This document shows positions 1 through 6,794 of a stretch of DNA of 10,916 nt, piece after piece. This DNA is from Firmicutes bacterium UBA6648. GTDB taxonomy: Bacteria > Bacillota > Clostridia > Peptostreptococcales > Anaerovoracaceae. A program made the position numbers and the translations under genes. The notes below the pieces were generated by a model, which made no database searches, was not told the DNA's origin, and saw only the letters and a program-made list of their open reading frames with translations. Location of the stretch: NCBI GenBank assembly GCA_002455605.1, contig DKLE01000154.1, positions 1-10,916 on the forward strand, written 5' to 3'. Every line of letters begins with the position of its first letter. Position 1 is the first letter of the stretch.

Positions 1-1498
1 ATGAAAATAATTTCCCAATTTATGATGAATATATTGATGACGGCGTATCAGGAACCACCTTTGAACGCCCTGAATTTATACGGATGAAAAATGATATTGA
101 AGCCGGTGAAATAAATCTTGTAATAACGAAAGATTTATCTCGTTTGGGAAGAGATTATATCAGCACGGGTAATCTTACAGAAATCTATTTTCCCTCGAAA
201 GGAGTAAGATATATTGCTGTAAATGATGGATATGATTCGGAAAGCTCTTATACAGATATTGCTCCTTTTCGAAATATTATAAATGAAATGTATGCAAGAG
301 ACACTTCAAGAAAAATTAAATCATCTTTTGAGGTAAAGATGAAAGCAGGAGAATTCGTGGGTAATTTTGCTCCATACGGCTATAAAAAGGATCCCAATAA
401 TAAAAATAGATTAATTGTAGACAAAGAATCAGCTCCTATTGTTCAGGAAATGTTTGAGCTGGCGGCCAAAGGCTGTAGACCTTCCGAGATAGCAGAAGCC
501 TTTAATTCCCGAGGAATAGCAACACCTGCTGTATACCGCTGTCTGAAAAAAACTTATTTAAATATAGAAAACTATTCACAGAGAAAAGAATGGACCTCAT
601 CTATTATTTGTAAGATGCTGAAAAATATTGTTTATTTAGGCCATATGGCTCAAGGGAAAACCTCAAAGGTGTCCTTTAAGAGTTCATTAATCATTCCAAA
701 GCCCAAGGAAGAATGGATTATTGTGAAAGATACGCATGAACCGTTGATTTCTAGCGATACTTTTAATCTGGTAAGAAGCCGAAGTGTTGCCAGGAAGAAT
801 TCTTCCCAAAAAGGAGGGAGGAATCTCTTTTCAGGAATTGCTAAATGTATGGATTGCGGCAGGAACATGTCATCATCAGGCATTGGAAAAAAGGGAACAG
901 TGGAAAAGCTTGTTTGCGGCGGTTATAAGCTATACGGAACAAAAGAATGCAGCAATCACTTTATTGATTATGAAAGCTTATATGATATAGTACTCCAGGA
1001 AATGCGCAGACAGGTTTATCTGACAGGAGAAGACAAAAATGATATTATGAAAGCGTTAGAGGAAAATTATAGAAATCAAAAGAAAAAGAATGATGGGCAG
1101 ACGGTTAAAAAAAACATATCTCTTCTCCGAAGAAGAGAGAGAGAACTGGATAAAATAATAGGAAAACTATATGAGGATAATCTCTCAGGGAGAATCAGCG
1201 ATGAACGTTTAGAACGTATGGTATCCGCATATCAGCAGGAAGACTATCAGAATAGGGAAAAATTAATAGAACTATTAGAAGAGGCTGATGACGCTAGAGA
1301 AGCTTACTTAAAAAGCTATTTTAAACAGATAGAAGAGATGAGCGAAGTTAAGGAATTAACCCGTGAGTTTTTGCATAGAGTGGTTGACCGAATAGAAATT
1401 GGTCAAGGAGCATATGATGAAAGCCACCGGAAACATCAGCTGGTAAGAATCTATTATAAATTTATCGGTAATCCCTATCATACATAGCATATATTTCC
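1..1498 (+). mobile_element. Right end of an integrative element inserted in feoB
   Basis: Only the terminal part of the element is visible: its serine recombinase gene followed at once by a severed host gene. A recombinase gene as the outermost gene, reading towards the junction, is a common arrangement in serine-recombinase integrative elements of Clostridia (Tn5397/Tn4451 type). The rest of the element and the 5' part of feoB would lie left of position 1. The right boundary is an estimate: FeoB homology resumes by about 1499 and the recombinase stops at 1487. I cannot tell whether the element is a conjugative element, a mobilisable element or a prophage, because no cargo is visible. Confidence 0.75.
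3..1487 (+). CDS. Large serine recombinase (5'-truncated by the window edge)
   Basis: A site-specific DNA recombinase of the resolvase/invertase family, expected to integrate and excise the element. The frame is open from base 3, and the residues before the first ATG (position 84) already match the family (DEYIDDGVSGTTFERP), so 84 is not the real start. The upstream part with the catalytic serine is missing from the window. Numbering from base 3, SRLGRD of the resolvase core is at about 46-51. The recombinase domain follows (GNFAPYGYKKDP near 120-131). A zinc ribbon has Cys282, Cys285, Cys305 and Cys316. A charged, coiled-coil-like stretch runs from about 360 to 435, and a DUF4368-like tail ends at residue 494. 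Family members are usually 500-560 aa, so about 30-60 residues are missing. It stops 12 bp before recognisable feoB sequence. Family assignment is firm; activity and directionality are inferred. Confidence 0.93.
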   Translation, partial: ENNFPIYDEYIDDGVSGTTFERPEFIRMKNDIEAGEINLVITKDLSRLGRDYISTGNLTEIYFPSKGVRYIAVNDGYDSESSYTDIAPFRNIINEMYARDTSRKIKSSFEVKMKAGEFVGNFAPYGYKKDPNNKNRLIVDKESAPIVQEMFELAAKGCRPSEIAEAFNSRGIATPAVYRCLKKTYLNIENYSQRKEWTSSIICKMLKNIVYLGHMAQGKTSKVSFKSSLIIPKPKEEWIIVKDTHEPLISSDTFNLVRSRSVARKNSSQKGGRNLFSGIAKCMDCGRNMSSSGIGKKGTVEKLVCGGYKLYGTKECSNHFIDYESLYDIVLQEMRRQVYLTGEDKNDIMKALEENYRNQKKKNDGQTVKKNISLLRRRERELDKIIGKLYEDNLSGRISDERLERMVSAYQQEDYQNREKLIELLEEADDAREAYLKSYFKQIEEMSEVKELTREFLHRVVDRIEIGQGAYDESHRKHQLVRIYYKFIGNPYHT

Positions 1499-1510
1499 TT
1501 AACCATGTGT
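1488..1510. other. Probable attachment-site junction between element and feoB
   Basis: The recombinase stop (1485-1487) is followed by a short AT-rich stretch. From about 1499 the second forward frame reads LTMCMGFGCN, a conserved FeoB segment. The crossover should therefore fall in or next to this interval. An imperfect dyad, AACCAT-GTGT-ATGGGTT (about 1501-1517), surrounds it and could be part of the recombinase target, but serine-recombinase cores are short and one junction alone cannot define the core. Reading the feoB frame leftward, a stop occurs at 1469-1471, so feoB is not fused in frame to the recombinase. Confidence 0.6.
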
Positions 1511-2347
1511 ATGGGTTTTGGATGTAATGCAGCAGGAGTTACAGGGTGCCGCATTATAGATTCCCCAAGAGAGAGATTGATTGCTATTTTGACAAATAAT
1601 TTTGTACCGTGTAATGGCAGATTTCCAACATTGATCGCAATACTGTCCATGTTTTTTGTCTGCAATTTTGGTATTTTACAGAGCATAACTGCTGCCGGGC
1701 TTTTAACATTAATTATATTGACAGGGATATTTATGACTTTATTAATGTCCTTCCTACTCTCGAAAACGCTGCTGAAAGGCATTCCTTCCTCTTTTACTTT
1801 GGAATTACCTCCTTACAGAAGACCCCAGGTAAGAAAAGTTTTAGTACGATCTATTTTTGACAGAACATTATTTGTTTTAAGGCGGGCTGTTGTGGTGGCT
1901 GCTCCGGCAGGAATCATCATCTGGGCGCTGGCCAACGTTATGGTGGGGGATCAATCTCTTTTAACAATCTTTTCTGATTTTTTAGATCCCTTTGCACGGC
2001 TAATGGGATTGGATGGAGTTATCCTGTTAGCTTTTATTATAGGTATGCCTGCAAATGAAATTGTAGTACCTATTATTATCATGTCTTATATGAATAGCAA
2101 TAGTATTTTTGAATTAAACGATTTGGATACGTTAAAAAATTTATTGGTAGATAATGGGTGGGATTGGATCACTGCCGTATGCGTGATGCTATTTTCTCTT
2201 ATGCATTGGCCTTGTGCTACGACCATTTTAACCATACGAAAAGAAACGCAAAGTTTAAAATGGACTGCGGCTGCTTTTATTATACCAACAGTATGTGGGA
2301 TTTTTATATGCATAGGATTTAACTTTATTTTTACAGTTGTATTATAG
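1505..2347 (+). pseudogene. feoB: feoB 3' fragment (ferrous iron transporter B, severed)
   Basis: This encodes the C-terminal 280 residues of FeoB, the inner-membrane GTP-dependent Fe(II) transporter, which is normally about 600-750 aa. Visible FeoB landmarks are MGFGCN with its conserved cysteine, the RIIDSPRERLIAILTN segment of the Gate/nucleoside-recognition domain, ELPPYRRP, the AAPAGIIIWALAN helix, GMPANEIVVPI, and several hydrophobic helices to the C-terminus. The N-terminal G domain (G1-G5) and first membrane helices are absent because the element lies on that side. No ribosome binding site precedes the ATG at 1505, and FeoB homology continues slightly upstream of it (Leu-Thr at 1499-1504), so 1505 is an internal codon and not a natural start. 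Without the G domain this piece should not transport iron alone. It has no internal stops or frameshifts, which fits recent insertion or periodic restoration by excision. Confidence 0.9.
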
Positions 2348-2356
2348 AAAATAACA

Positions 2357-2371
2357 TCAAGAAAATCTTGA
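2357..2371 (+). terminator. Weak hairpin after feoB
   Basis: TCAAGA-AAA-TCTTGA is a perfect 6-bp stem with a 3-nt loop, beginning 9 bp after the feoB stop. The stem is A/T-rich and the following bases (CTTTCC) are a poor T-tract, so termination would be weak. The position is right for a terminator; the structure is only suggestive. Confidence 0.25.
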
Positions 2372-2394
2372 CTTTCCAACGGTTGAGTGCTATA

Positions 2395-2424
2395 TTGATA
2401 CTTGCACAAAGGATGGAATATATT
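2395..2424 (+). promoter_or_regulatory. Candidate sigma-A promoter for the GGDEF-EAL gene
   Basis: TTGATA (2395-2400) and TATATT (2419-2424) are separated by 18 bp, close to the housekeeping consensus. They lie about 70 bp upstream of the ATG at 2495, so the gene can be transcribed independently of the disrupted feoB. This comes from visual matching in AT-rich DNA, where chance matches are common. Confidence 0.4.
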
Positions 2425-2434
2425 TACAAATATA
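2419..2434. promoter_or_regulatory. Perfect 7-2-7 palindrome over the candidate -10 box
   Basis: TATATTT-AC-AAATATA is an exact inverted repeat with a 2-bp centre, overlapping the proposed -10 element and start region of the GGDEF-EAL promoter. A dimeric repressor could sit here. It is made almost entirely of A and T, so it may also be chance. Confidence 0.25.
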
Positions 2435-2494
2435 CCTACAATTCGACATTATTCTTTATGAGTGATCGAGAGAGATAAACAAGGAGAGGTTTGT

Positions 2495-5149
2495 ATGGTT
2501 TTGAAAGCTGCAGAAAGATTTTATTTAACTCTTGAAGTAGATATGGATAGTATGACGGTAATTTTAATAAAAGATGGAGAAGAAGGAAGAACCTATGATG
2601 CAAGTCAATATTTTCAGTACTTTGTCGAATACGGAGTGAGGAAAACAGACGTAGTACAGCTTCAGGAACACTTTTCCATCGATTATTTTCAAAATATGCT
2701 GGTCACGGGAAAGCACAGCGAAACATTTGAATTTTGTGTCCAATTTGCAGGTCAGGATTACAAAATCCTAAAATGCAAAATGAAGCTTTTGGAAAGTCAA
2801 AATAGTAATATTATAAAAATATTATTAGAAGACATCTCACATAAAAGAGTTCAGCAGCTTATCTACATAAAAGATCATTTCCAACAACATCAGCATAAAT
2901 CTTATGCAAAGCCATTTGATATCAAATTTGAAGAACAAAAAAATAATAGTGCACAAGCATTGAGCAGATATAGATATGCGATTATTATTACATGTATTTT
3001 ATGTATTTTCATGTCAGTTGCTTTCTTCCAAAATATTTATTCCAAAAATCTAGAGAAAGCAACTGGGGAGACACTCAACAACTGCAGAAATACTAACCAA
3101 TATATGACGATGCAATTAAAAAGTATATCCCGTAACCTGCTGAGCTTTAAGGATTTGATCTCTGGTGTGGAAACAAAAATAACGAAAAAACAGCTTATTG
3201 ATTATGTAGAAAAACAAAAAAAGCAATATGGGGTTGAAACCATATTTTTTGTAGATGAGAAGGGCAATCTTCTCCTTACAGAGGATACCGAAGAATCTGC
3301 CAATTTTCCTTATATGAACTATAGCTATGATTATAATAAGACCAATGAATTTTTTCTTACGGGTGACTATATTAACGGAAATGCTGTAATTAACTATATC
3401 GTGCCTATTGAAGGAATGAAAATTGGAAGAACAACCTATAAAAACATGGTAACCATATTTGATTTAAATAAAATATGTACCCCAACCCTTCTTTCAGCAA
3501 ATTCCAATAGCCAGGATATAGTGATAATAAATAAAGACGGAGATATTTTATGGAGCGGAAGTGCCGAGCTTTCAACGTTTATTAATCAAAAAAATGTCTT
3601 TGATTATTTCAACAATTCCTCCGTAGGAATTAATCCTGCGGATCGAGTTGATCAGTTAAGTAAACAATTAGAACAGGGGAAATCGGGTACCTTTAACTTT
3701 ATGATTAACGGGCAGCGAAAATTTGTTGCTTATACTCCTCTAGAAATTGAAAACTTATATTTAGTAAGTGTGTCTAAAAACGGAGAGATGACGAAAGACA
3801 CTATTAAGCTCATAGCCCTGTCCATTCTTGCCTGGGGAATGGTCTTGCTGCTGCCTATTATGATTTTATTCTATCAAATAAGAAGGATGAAAGGAGAAAA
3901 AGCTTATCTGGAAAAATTGGTCTATAGCGATAACGTTACAGGAGCAATGAACAAAAAATATTTTGATAAAAAAGCAAAGAGTATTATAAGCGAAATGGAA
4001 TGTACGTATGCTTTAGTAGCCACCAATCTTCGGAATTTCAGTCTGTATAATTCAAAACATGGACACGCCAGAGGTAATGAACTGATAAGAAGAGTTTTTC
4101 TGGGTATCACCAAATATATAGACAGCGATGAACTGGTATGCAGAGATTATGCCGAGCATATGATGATTTTGATGAAATGTGAAGGTGAGAAGCAGCTGGA
4201 AGAGCGGTTAATGAGAATTGGAAAATGTATCATTGACACAAACTTTAAAATGGAGTTTGGTATTTGCATTATACGGGATTTGACTATGGACCTCAAAGTA
4301 GCTAAGGAAAGGGCAAGAATGGCCCTGAGAAATGAGTGCAACAGTCCGAGAGACAATATCATTATAGCATACTATGATGTCAATCTTTTGGAAAAGGCTC
4401 TCTTTGAAAAGAAGCTGGAAAATACCATGTATAGAGCCTTCAGAAACGGAGAATTTAAGATCTTTGTTGAACCTCGTTACAATCTGAAAACAAGAGCCTT
4501 GTGTAATGGGGATGCATATGCCGTTTGGGAGCATCCTGAAAAGGGAACTCTTATGCCGGAGCAATACGTAGGCATATTTGAGCGCAGAGGGCTGATTATG
4601 TGCTTGGATAGCTTTATTTTCGAAGAAATTTGCAAGAAGATAAAGGAACATCTGGATAAAGGGAGAGCCTGTATGTCTATATCCATAAAGCTGCACAGAA
4701 ATCATTTTAATGCTACGGATTTCATCAATAAATTTAAGAGGATAAAAGAGAGATATGGAATCCCGGGAGAATGTATTGCATTCCGAATTTCAGAAGGGAT
4801 TCTCTACGAGCGGATCTATCAGATTGATAAAATTATATCAAGTATACATGAGATGGGCGCTGTATGCATTATTGATGAATATAGGGGGCGTTATTTGCCG
4901 TTAGAAGTTCTTTGCCGAATCCATATTGATTCCATAAAATTCAGCCCAGATTTTTTAAAAGGCAATTTGCCCAACGATATGATAGAAGCTCTGATTAAAA
5001 TAGCTAAGGGTGCAAAAGCCAAGGCTATTATGCCGGGTGTTTCATCCCAATCTCAAATAGCGTATTTAAATCAGATTGCATGTGACGAAGCAAAAGGAGA
5101 TGCTTTTGCTAAAAACATCTCCCTTGATGAATATATTAATATATTTTAA
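2495..5149 (+). CDS. Membrane-bound degenerate GGDEF-EAL sensory protein
   Basis: An 884-aa protein. The ATG at 2495 is chosen because AAGGAGAGG (2481-2489) sits 5 nt upstream; a GTG at 2462 in the same frame has no such site. Order of parts: a cytoplasmic N-terminal region of about 140 aa, possibly PAS-like; a membrane helix at about 161-182; an extracytoplasmic region of about 250 aa that could be a dCache-type sensor; a second helix at about 437-461; a GGDEF-fold region at about 474-627; and an EAL-fold region at about 639-879. The fold-level motifs are recognisable (SDNVTGAMNKKYF, GHARGNELIRR, WEHPEKGTLMPEQYV). The signatures are not: the GGDEF position reads RDYAEHM (550-556), EAL reads DAY (673-675), IDDFG reads IDEYR, KID reads KFS, and the AEGVE position reads MPGVS. 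I infer that it neither makes nor degrades c-di-GMP, and is more likely a ligand-sensing or c-di-GMP/protein-binding regulator. The target is unknown. Confidence 0.85.
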   Translation: MVLKAAERFYLTLEVDMDSMTVILIKDGEEGRTYDASQYFQYFVEYGVRKTDVVQLQEHFSIDYFQNMLVTGKHSETFEFCVQFAGQDYKILKCKMKLLESQNSNIIKILLEDISHKRVQQLIYIKDHFQQHQHKSYAKPFDIKFEEQKNNSAQALSRYRYAIIITCILCIFMSVAFFQNIYSKNLEKATGETLNNCRNTNQYMTMQLKSISRNLLSFKDLISGVETKITKKQLIDYVEKQKKQYGVETIFFVDEKGNLLLTEDTEESANFPYMNYSYDYNKTNEFFLTGDYINGNAVINYIVPIEGMKIGRTTYKNMVTIFDLNKICTPTLLSANSNSQDIVIINKDGDILWSGSAELSTFINQKNVFDYFNNSSVGINPADRVDQLSKQLEQGKSGTFNFMINGQRKFVAYTPLEIENLYLVSVSKNGEMTKDTIKLIALSILAWGMVLLLPIMILFYQIRRMKGEKAYLEKLVYSDNVTGAMNKKYFDKKAKSIISEMECTYALVATNLRNFSLYNSKHGHARGNELIRRVFLGITKYIDSDELVCRDYAEHMMILMKCEGEKQLEERLMRIGKCIIDTNFKMEFGICIIRDLTMDLKVAKERARMALRNECNSPRDNIIIAYYDVNLLEKALFEKKLENTMYRAFRNGEFKIFVEPRYNLKTRALCNGDAYAVWEHPEKGTLMPEQYVGIFERRGLIMCLDSFIFEEICKKIKEHLDKGRACMSISIKLHRNHFNATDFINKFKRIKERYGIPGECIAFRISEGILYERIYQIDKIISSIHEMGAVCIIDEYRGRYLPLEVLCRIHIDSIKFSPDFLKGNLPNDMIEALIKIAKGAKAKAIMPGVSSQSQIAYLNQIACDEAKGDAFAKNISLDEYINIF

Positions 5150-5172
5150 TTTTTGCAACACCACAGCTCGTA

Positions 5173-6099
5173 TTAAGCAGGCAGTCTGTCTTCCTTTGAC
5201 GGAAGCTGTGCAACAATGATTGCAGCAAACATTAGCACACAGCCAAAGATTTCCCTGCCAGATAGTACTTCGTGAAGTATCACCATACCAGAAAGAACCG
5301 CGAATACCGATTCCAGGCTTAAGAGCAGAGATGCCACAGTCGGATCGGTATCTTTTTGTGCTACAATCTGAAGAGTATAAGCCACACCGGAAGATAGAAC
5401 TCCGGAATACAGAATAGGCATCCAGGACGTTAGAATGTTTGCTATTGTTGGAGTTTCTATGGCAAACATCACAATTCCGGATAATATGGAAACGATAAAG
5501 AACTGGATGCAGGACATCTTTACTCCATCTGTTTTCGGTGAAAAATAATCAATAACCAGTATATGTATAGAAAACCCGAAAGCACAGAGAAGGATTAACA
5601 GATCCCCCATACCGATACTAAAACCGTTTTTGATACAAAGCATATAAAGACCCACAGCGGCCACGGCTACGCAGCACCAAATAACAGGGCGGACTTTCTT
5701 TTTGAGAAACAGTCCCAAGATAGGAACAATTACAATGTAAAGAGAGGTAATAAACCCACCTTTTCCGGCAGTGGTATACATCAATCCTACCTGCTGCAAA
5801 GACCCTGCCACGAACAGCGCAATACCGCAGGCGATACCACCTGTAATCAGTATTTTTCTTTCTGCTTTTTTCTCTTCTTCTGTTTTATCAGCTAAAGCTG
5901 CTTCCGAATCGTTTTTTTTGTCTAATCTGTTAAGCATCAATATAACAGGGATAAGAAAAATTGCCCCTACCAAATTTCGGACACAGGCAAATGAGAATGG
6001 GCCCAGATAATCCATCCCTTTTATTTGTGCAACGAAGGCGGAACCCCATATCAGAGCAGTTAATAGAAGTAGAATATTAGCTCTTAGTTTTTTACTCAT
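5173..6099 (-). CDS. EamA/DMT-superfamily permease
   Basis: A 308-aa inner-membrane transporter of the drug/metabolite transporter superfamily (EamA, formerly DUF6), with about ten hydrophobic helices in two repeats. The first repeat opens with LLLLTALIWGSAFVAQ, the usual EamA start. The central segment has TTAGKGGFITSLYIVIVPILG, and the C-terminal repeat has GVLSSGVAYTLQIVAQK and LLSLESVFAVLSG. A lysine/glutamate-rich cytoplasmic loop lies near residues 60-85. I place the start at 6099 (MSKK) because AAAGGA lies about 8 nt upstream. The in-frame ATG at 6108 directly abuts that site and would leave no spacer. The gene converges on the GGDEF-EAL gene with 23 bp between stops and diverges from cobU. 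The substrate cannot be read from sequence; amino acids or other metabolites are typical. A link to corrinoid uptake is possible from position only. Confidence 0.88.
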   Translation of the reverse strand: MSKKLRANILLLLTALIWGSAFVAQIKGMDYLGPFSFACVRNLVGAIFLIPVILMLNRLDKKNDSEAALADKTEEEKKAERKILITGGIACGIALFVAGSLQQVGLMYTTAGKGGFITSLYIVIVPILGLFLKKKVRPVIWCCVAVAAVGLYMLCIKNGFSIGMGDLLILLCAFGFSIHILVIDYFSPKTDGVKMSCIQFFIVSILSGIVMFAIETPTIANILTSWMPILYSGVLSSGVAYTLQIVAQKDTDPTVASLLLSLESVFAVLSGMVILHEVLSGREIFGCVLMFAAIIVAQLPSKEDRLPA

Positions 6100-6145
6100 A
6101 ATACACATCCTTTACTAAATAAATATAATACCAACAAACAAATGT

Positions 6146-6174
6146 ATTATATCATAGGGGTATTTGTGATACAA
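6146..6174 (-). promoter_or_regulatory. Candidate promoter of the EamA permease gene
   Basis: On the minus strand, TTGTAT (6169-6174) and a perfect TATAAT (6146-6151) are spaced by 17 bp, giving a start about 40 bp upstream of the permease ATG. It shares DNA with the opposing cobU promoter candidate. Confidence 0.5.
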
Positions 6175-6175
6175 T
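6147..6175 (+). promoter_or_regulatory. Candidate promoter of the cobU-cobS-cobC operon
   Basis: TACAAT (6170-6175) is a good -10 box about 50 bp before the cobU ATG. The best -35 at 17-bp spacing is TTATAT (6147-6152), which is weak. The -10 here overlaps the -35 of the opposite-strand promoter and vice versa. The remaining leader is about 40 nt, too short for a cobalamin riboswitch, and no B12-box-like sequence was seen. Confidence 0.35.
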
Positions 6176-6224
6176 AAGAGTTACTAAAAATTGGGCATAG
6201 ATACCTTAGAGTAGGAGAGAAAGA

Positions 6225-6794
6225 ATGAATGTTTTTATCAGCGGAGGATGCAAAAATGGCAAATCCATGTATGCACAGACAATTGCAAGAGATATGTCCT
6301 GTGAAAAAAATACAGAATTATATTATCTGGCAACCATGAGACCTGTTGATGAAGAGGACTTGGCAAGAATTAAGAGACATGTGCAGGAAAGAGAAGGATG
6401 GGGATTCATTACTGTAGAACAGAGTGAAAATATATGTCAATGTTTGGACGTAAACGTACTTCCGGGGAAAAAGGGCGAAGCTGCTGTAAATCCACAAGGT
6501 GTTTTTTTGCTGGATAGTGTTACGGCGCTTCTTTCTAATGAGATGTTCCGTACAGATGGAAGGGTAGATTATGATGCCCCGAAACGGGTTGCTGAAGAAT
6601 TAAAAAACTTTGCGGAGCAAACGGGAAATACGGTATTCGTATCGGATTATATCTACGGAGAGGCAGCGGAGTATGAAGCTTTAACGGAGTCCTATCGATG
6701 GGGACTGGCCCTGATAGATAGAACGTTAGCCGCAATTTGTGAGCGGGTTATAGAAGTTTCTTTTGGCAATATAATCGAATATAAGGAGTTTTAG
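6225..6794 (+). CDS. cobU: CobU: adenosylcobinamide kinase / guanylyltransferase
   Basis: A 189-aa cytoplasmic enzyme of cobalamin salvage and assembly. The family phosphorylates adenosylcobinamide and then transfers GMP to give AdoCbi-GDP, the substrate of CobS. The P-loop is GGCKNGKS (7-14). YLATMRPVDEED (34-45) is the family's second block. In RIKRH (48-52), His52 lies in the region of the histidine that is guanylylated in Salmonella CobU. LLDSVTALLSNEMF (95-108) corresponds to the central strand and Walker B-like block. The C-terminal block that usually reads VSNEVG...GIVP is changed here to VSDYIYGEAAEYEALTESY (139-157). Length is normal for the family (about 180). The start has AGGAG at 6213-6217. 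Its stop directly abuts the cobS ATG, indicating translational coupling. Family is secure. Because the C-terminal block is divergent, both activities should not be assumed without test, particularly as a second CobU-like domain is encoded two genes downstream. Confidence 0.9.
   Translation: MNVFISGGCKNGKSMYAQTIARDMSCEKNTELYYLATMRPVDEEDLARIKRHVQEREGWGFITVEQSENICQCLDVNVLPGKKGEAAVNPQGVFLLDSVTALLSNEMFRTDGRVDYDAPKRVAEELKNFAEQTGNTVFVSDYIYGEAAEYEALTESYRWGLALIDRTLAAICERVIEVSFGNIIEYKEF

Noticed and set aside
84..86. ATG at 84 as the recombinase start
   Set aside because: The frame is open to base 3 and the upstream residues match the resolvase domain; no ribosome binding site precedes 84. It is an internal methionine.
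2462..2464. GTG at 2462 as start of the GGDEF-EAL gene
   Set aside because: No ribosome binding site before it, whereas the ATG at 2495 has AAGGAGAGG at good spacing.
2348..2494. c-di-GMP riboswitch in the leader of the GGDEF-EAL gene
   Set aside because: None of the conserved GEMM aptamer segments is visible, and the leader after the candidate promoter is only about 60 nt.
4208..4705. 165-codon open frame antisense to the GGDEF-EAL gene
   Set aside because: It lies entirely within a well-supported gene, has no family resemblance and no suitable start signal; a shadow frame.
5162..5210. CACAGCT...AGCTGTG inverted repeat at the convergent gene ends as a terminator
   Set aside because: The arms are only 7 bp with a loop of about 35 nt, lie partly in the permease coding end and have no T-tract, so support is too weak.
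6109..6224. Cobalamin riboswitch upstream of cobU
   Set aside because: The intergenic region is 116 bp with a leader of about 40 nt, far below aptamer size, and no B12-box-like sequence was found.
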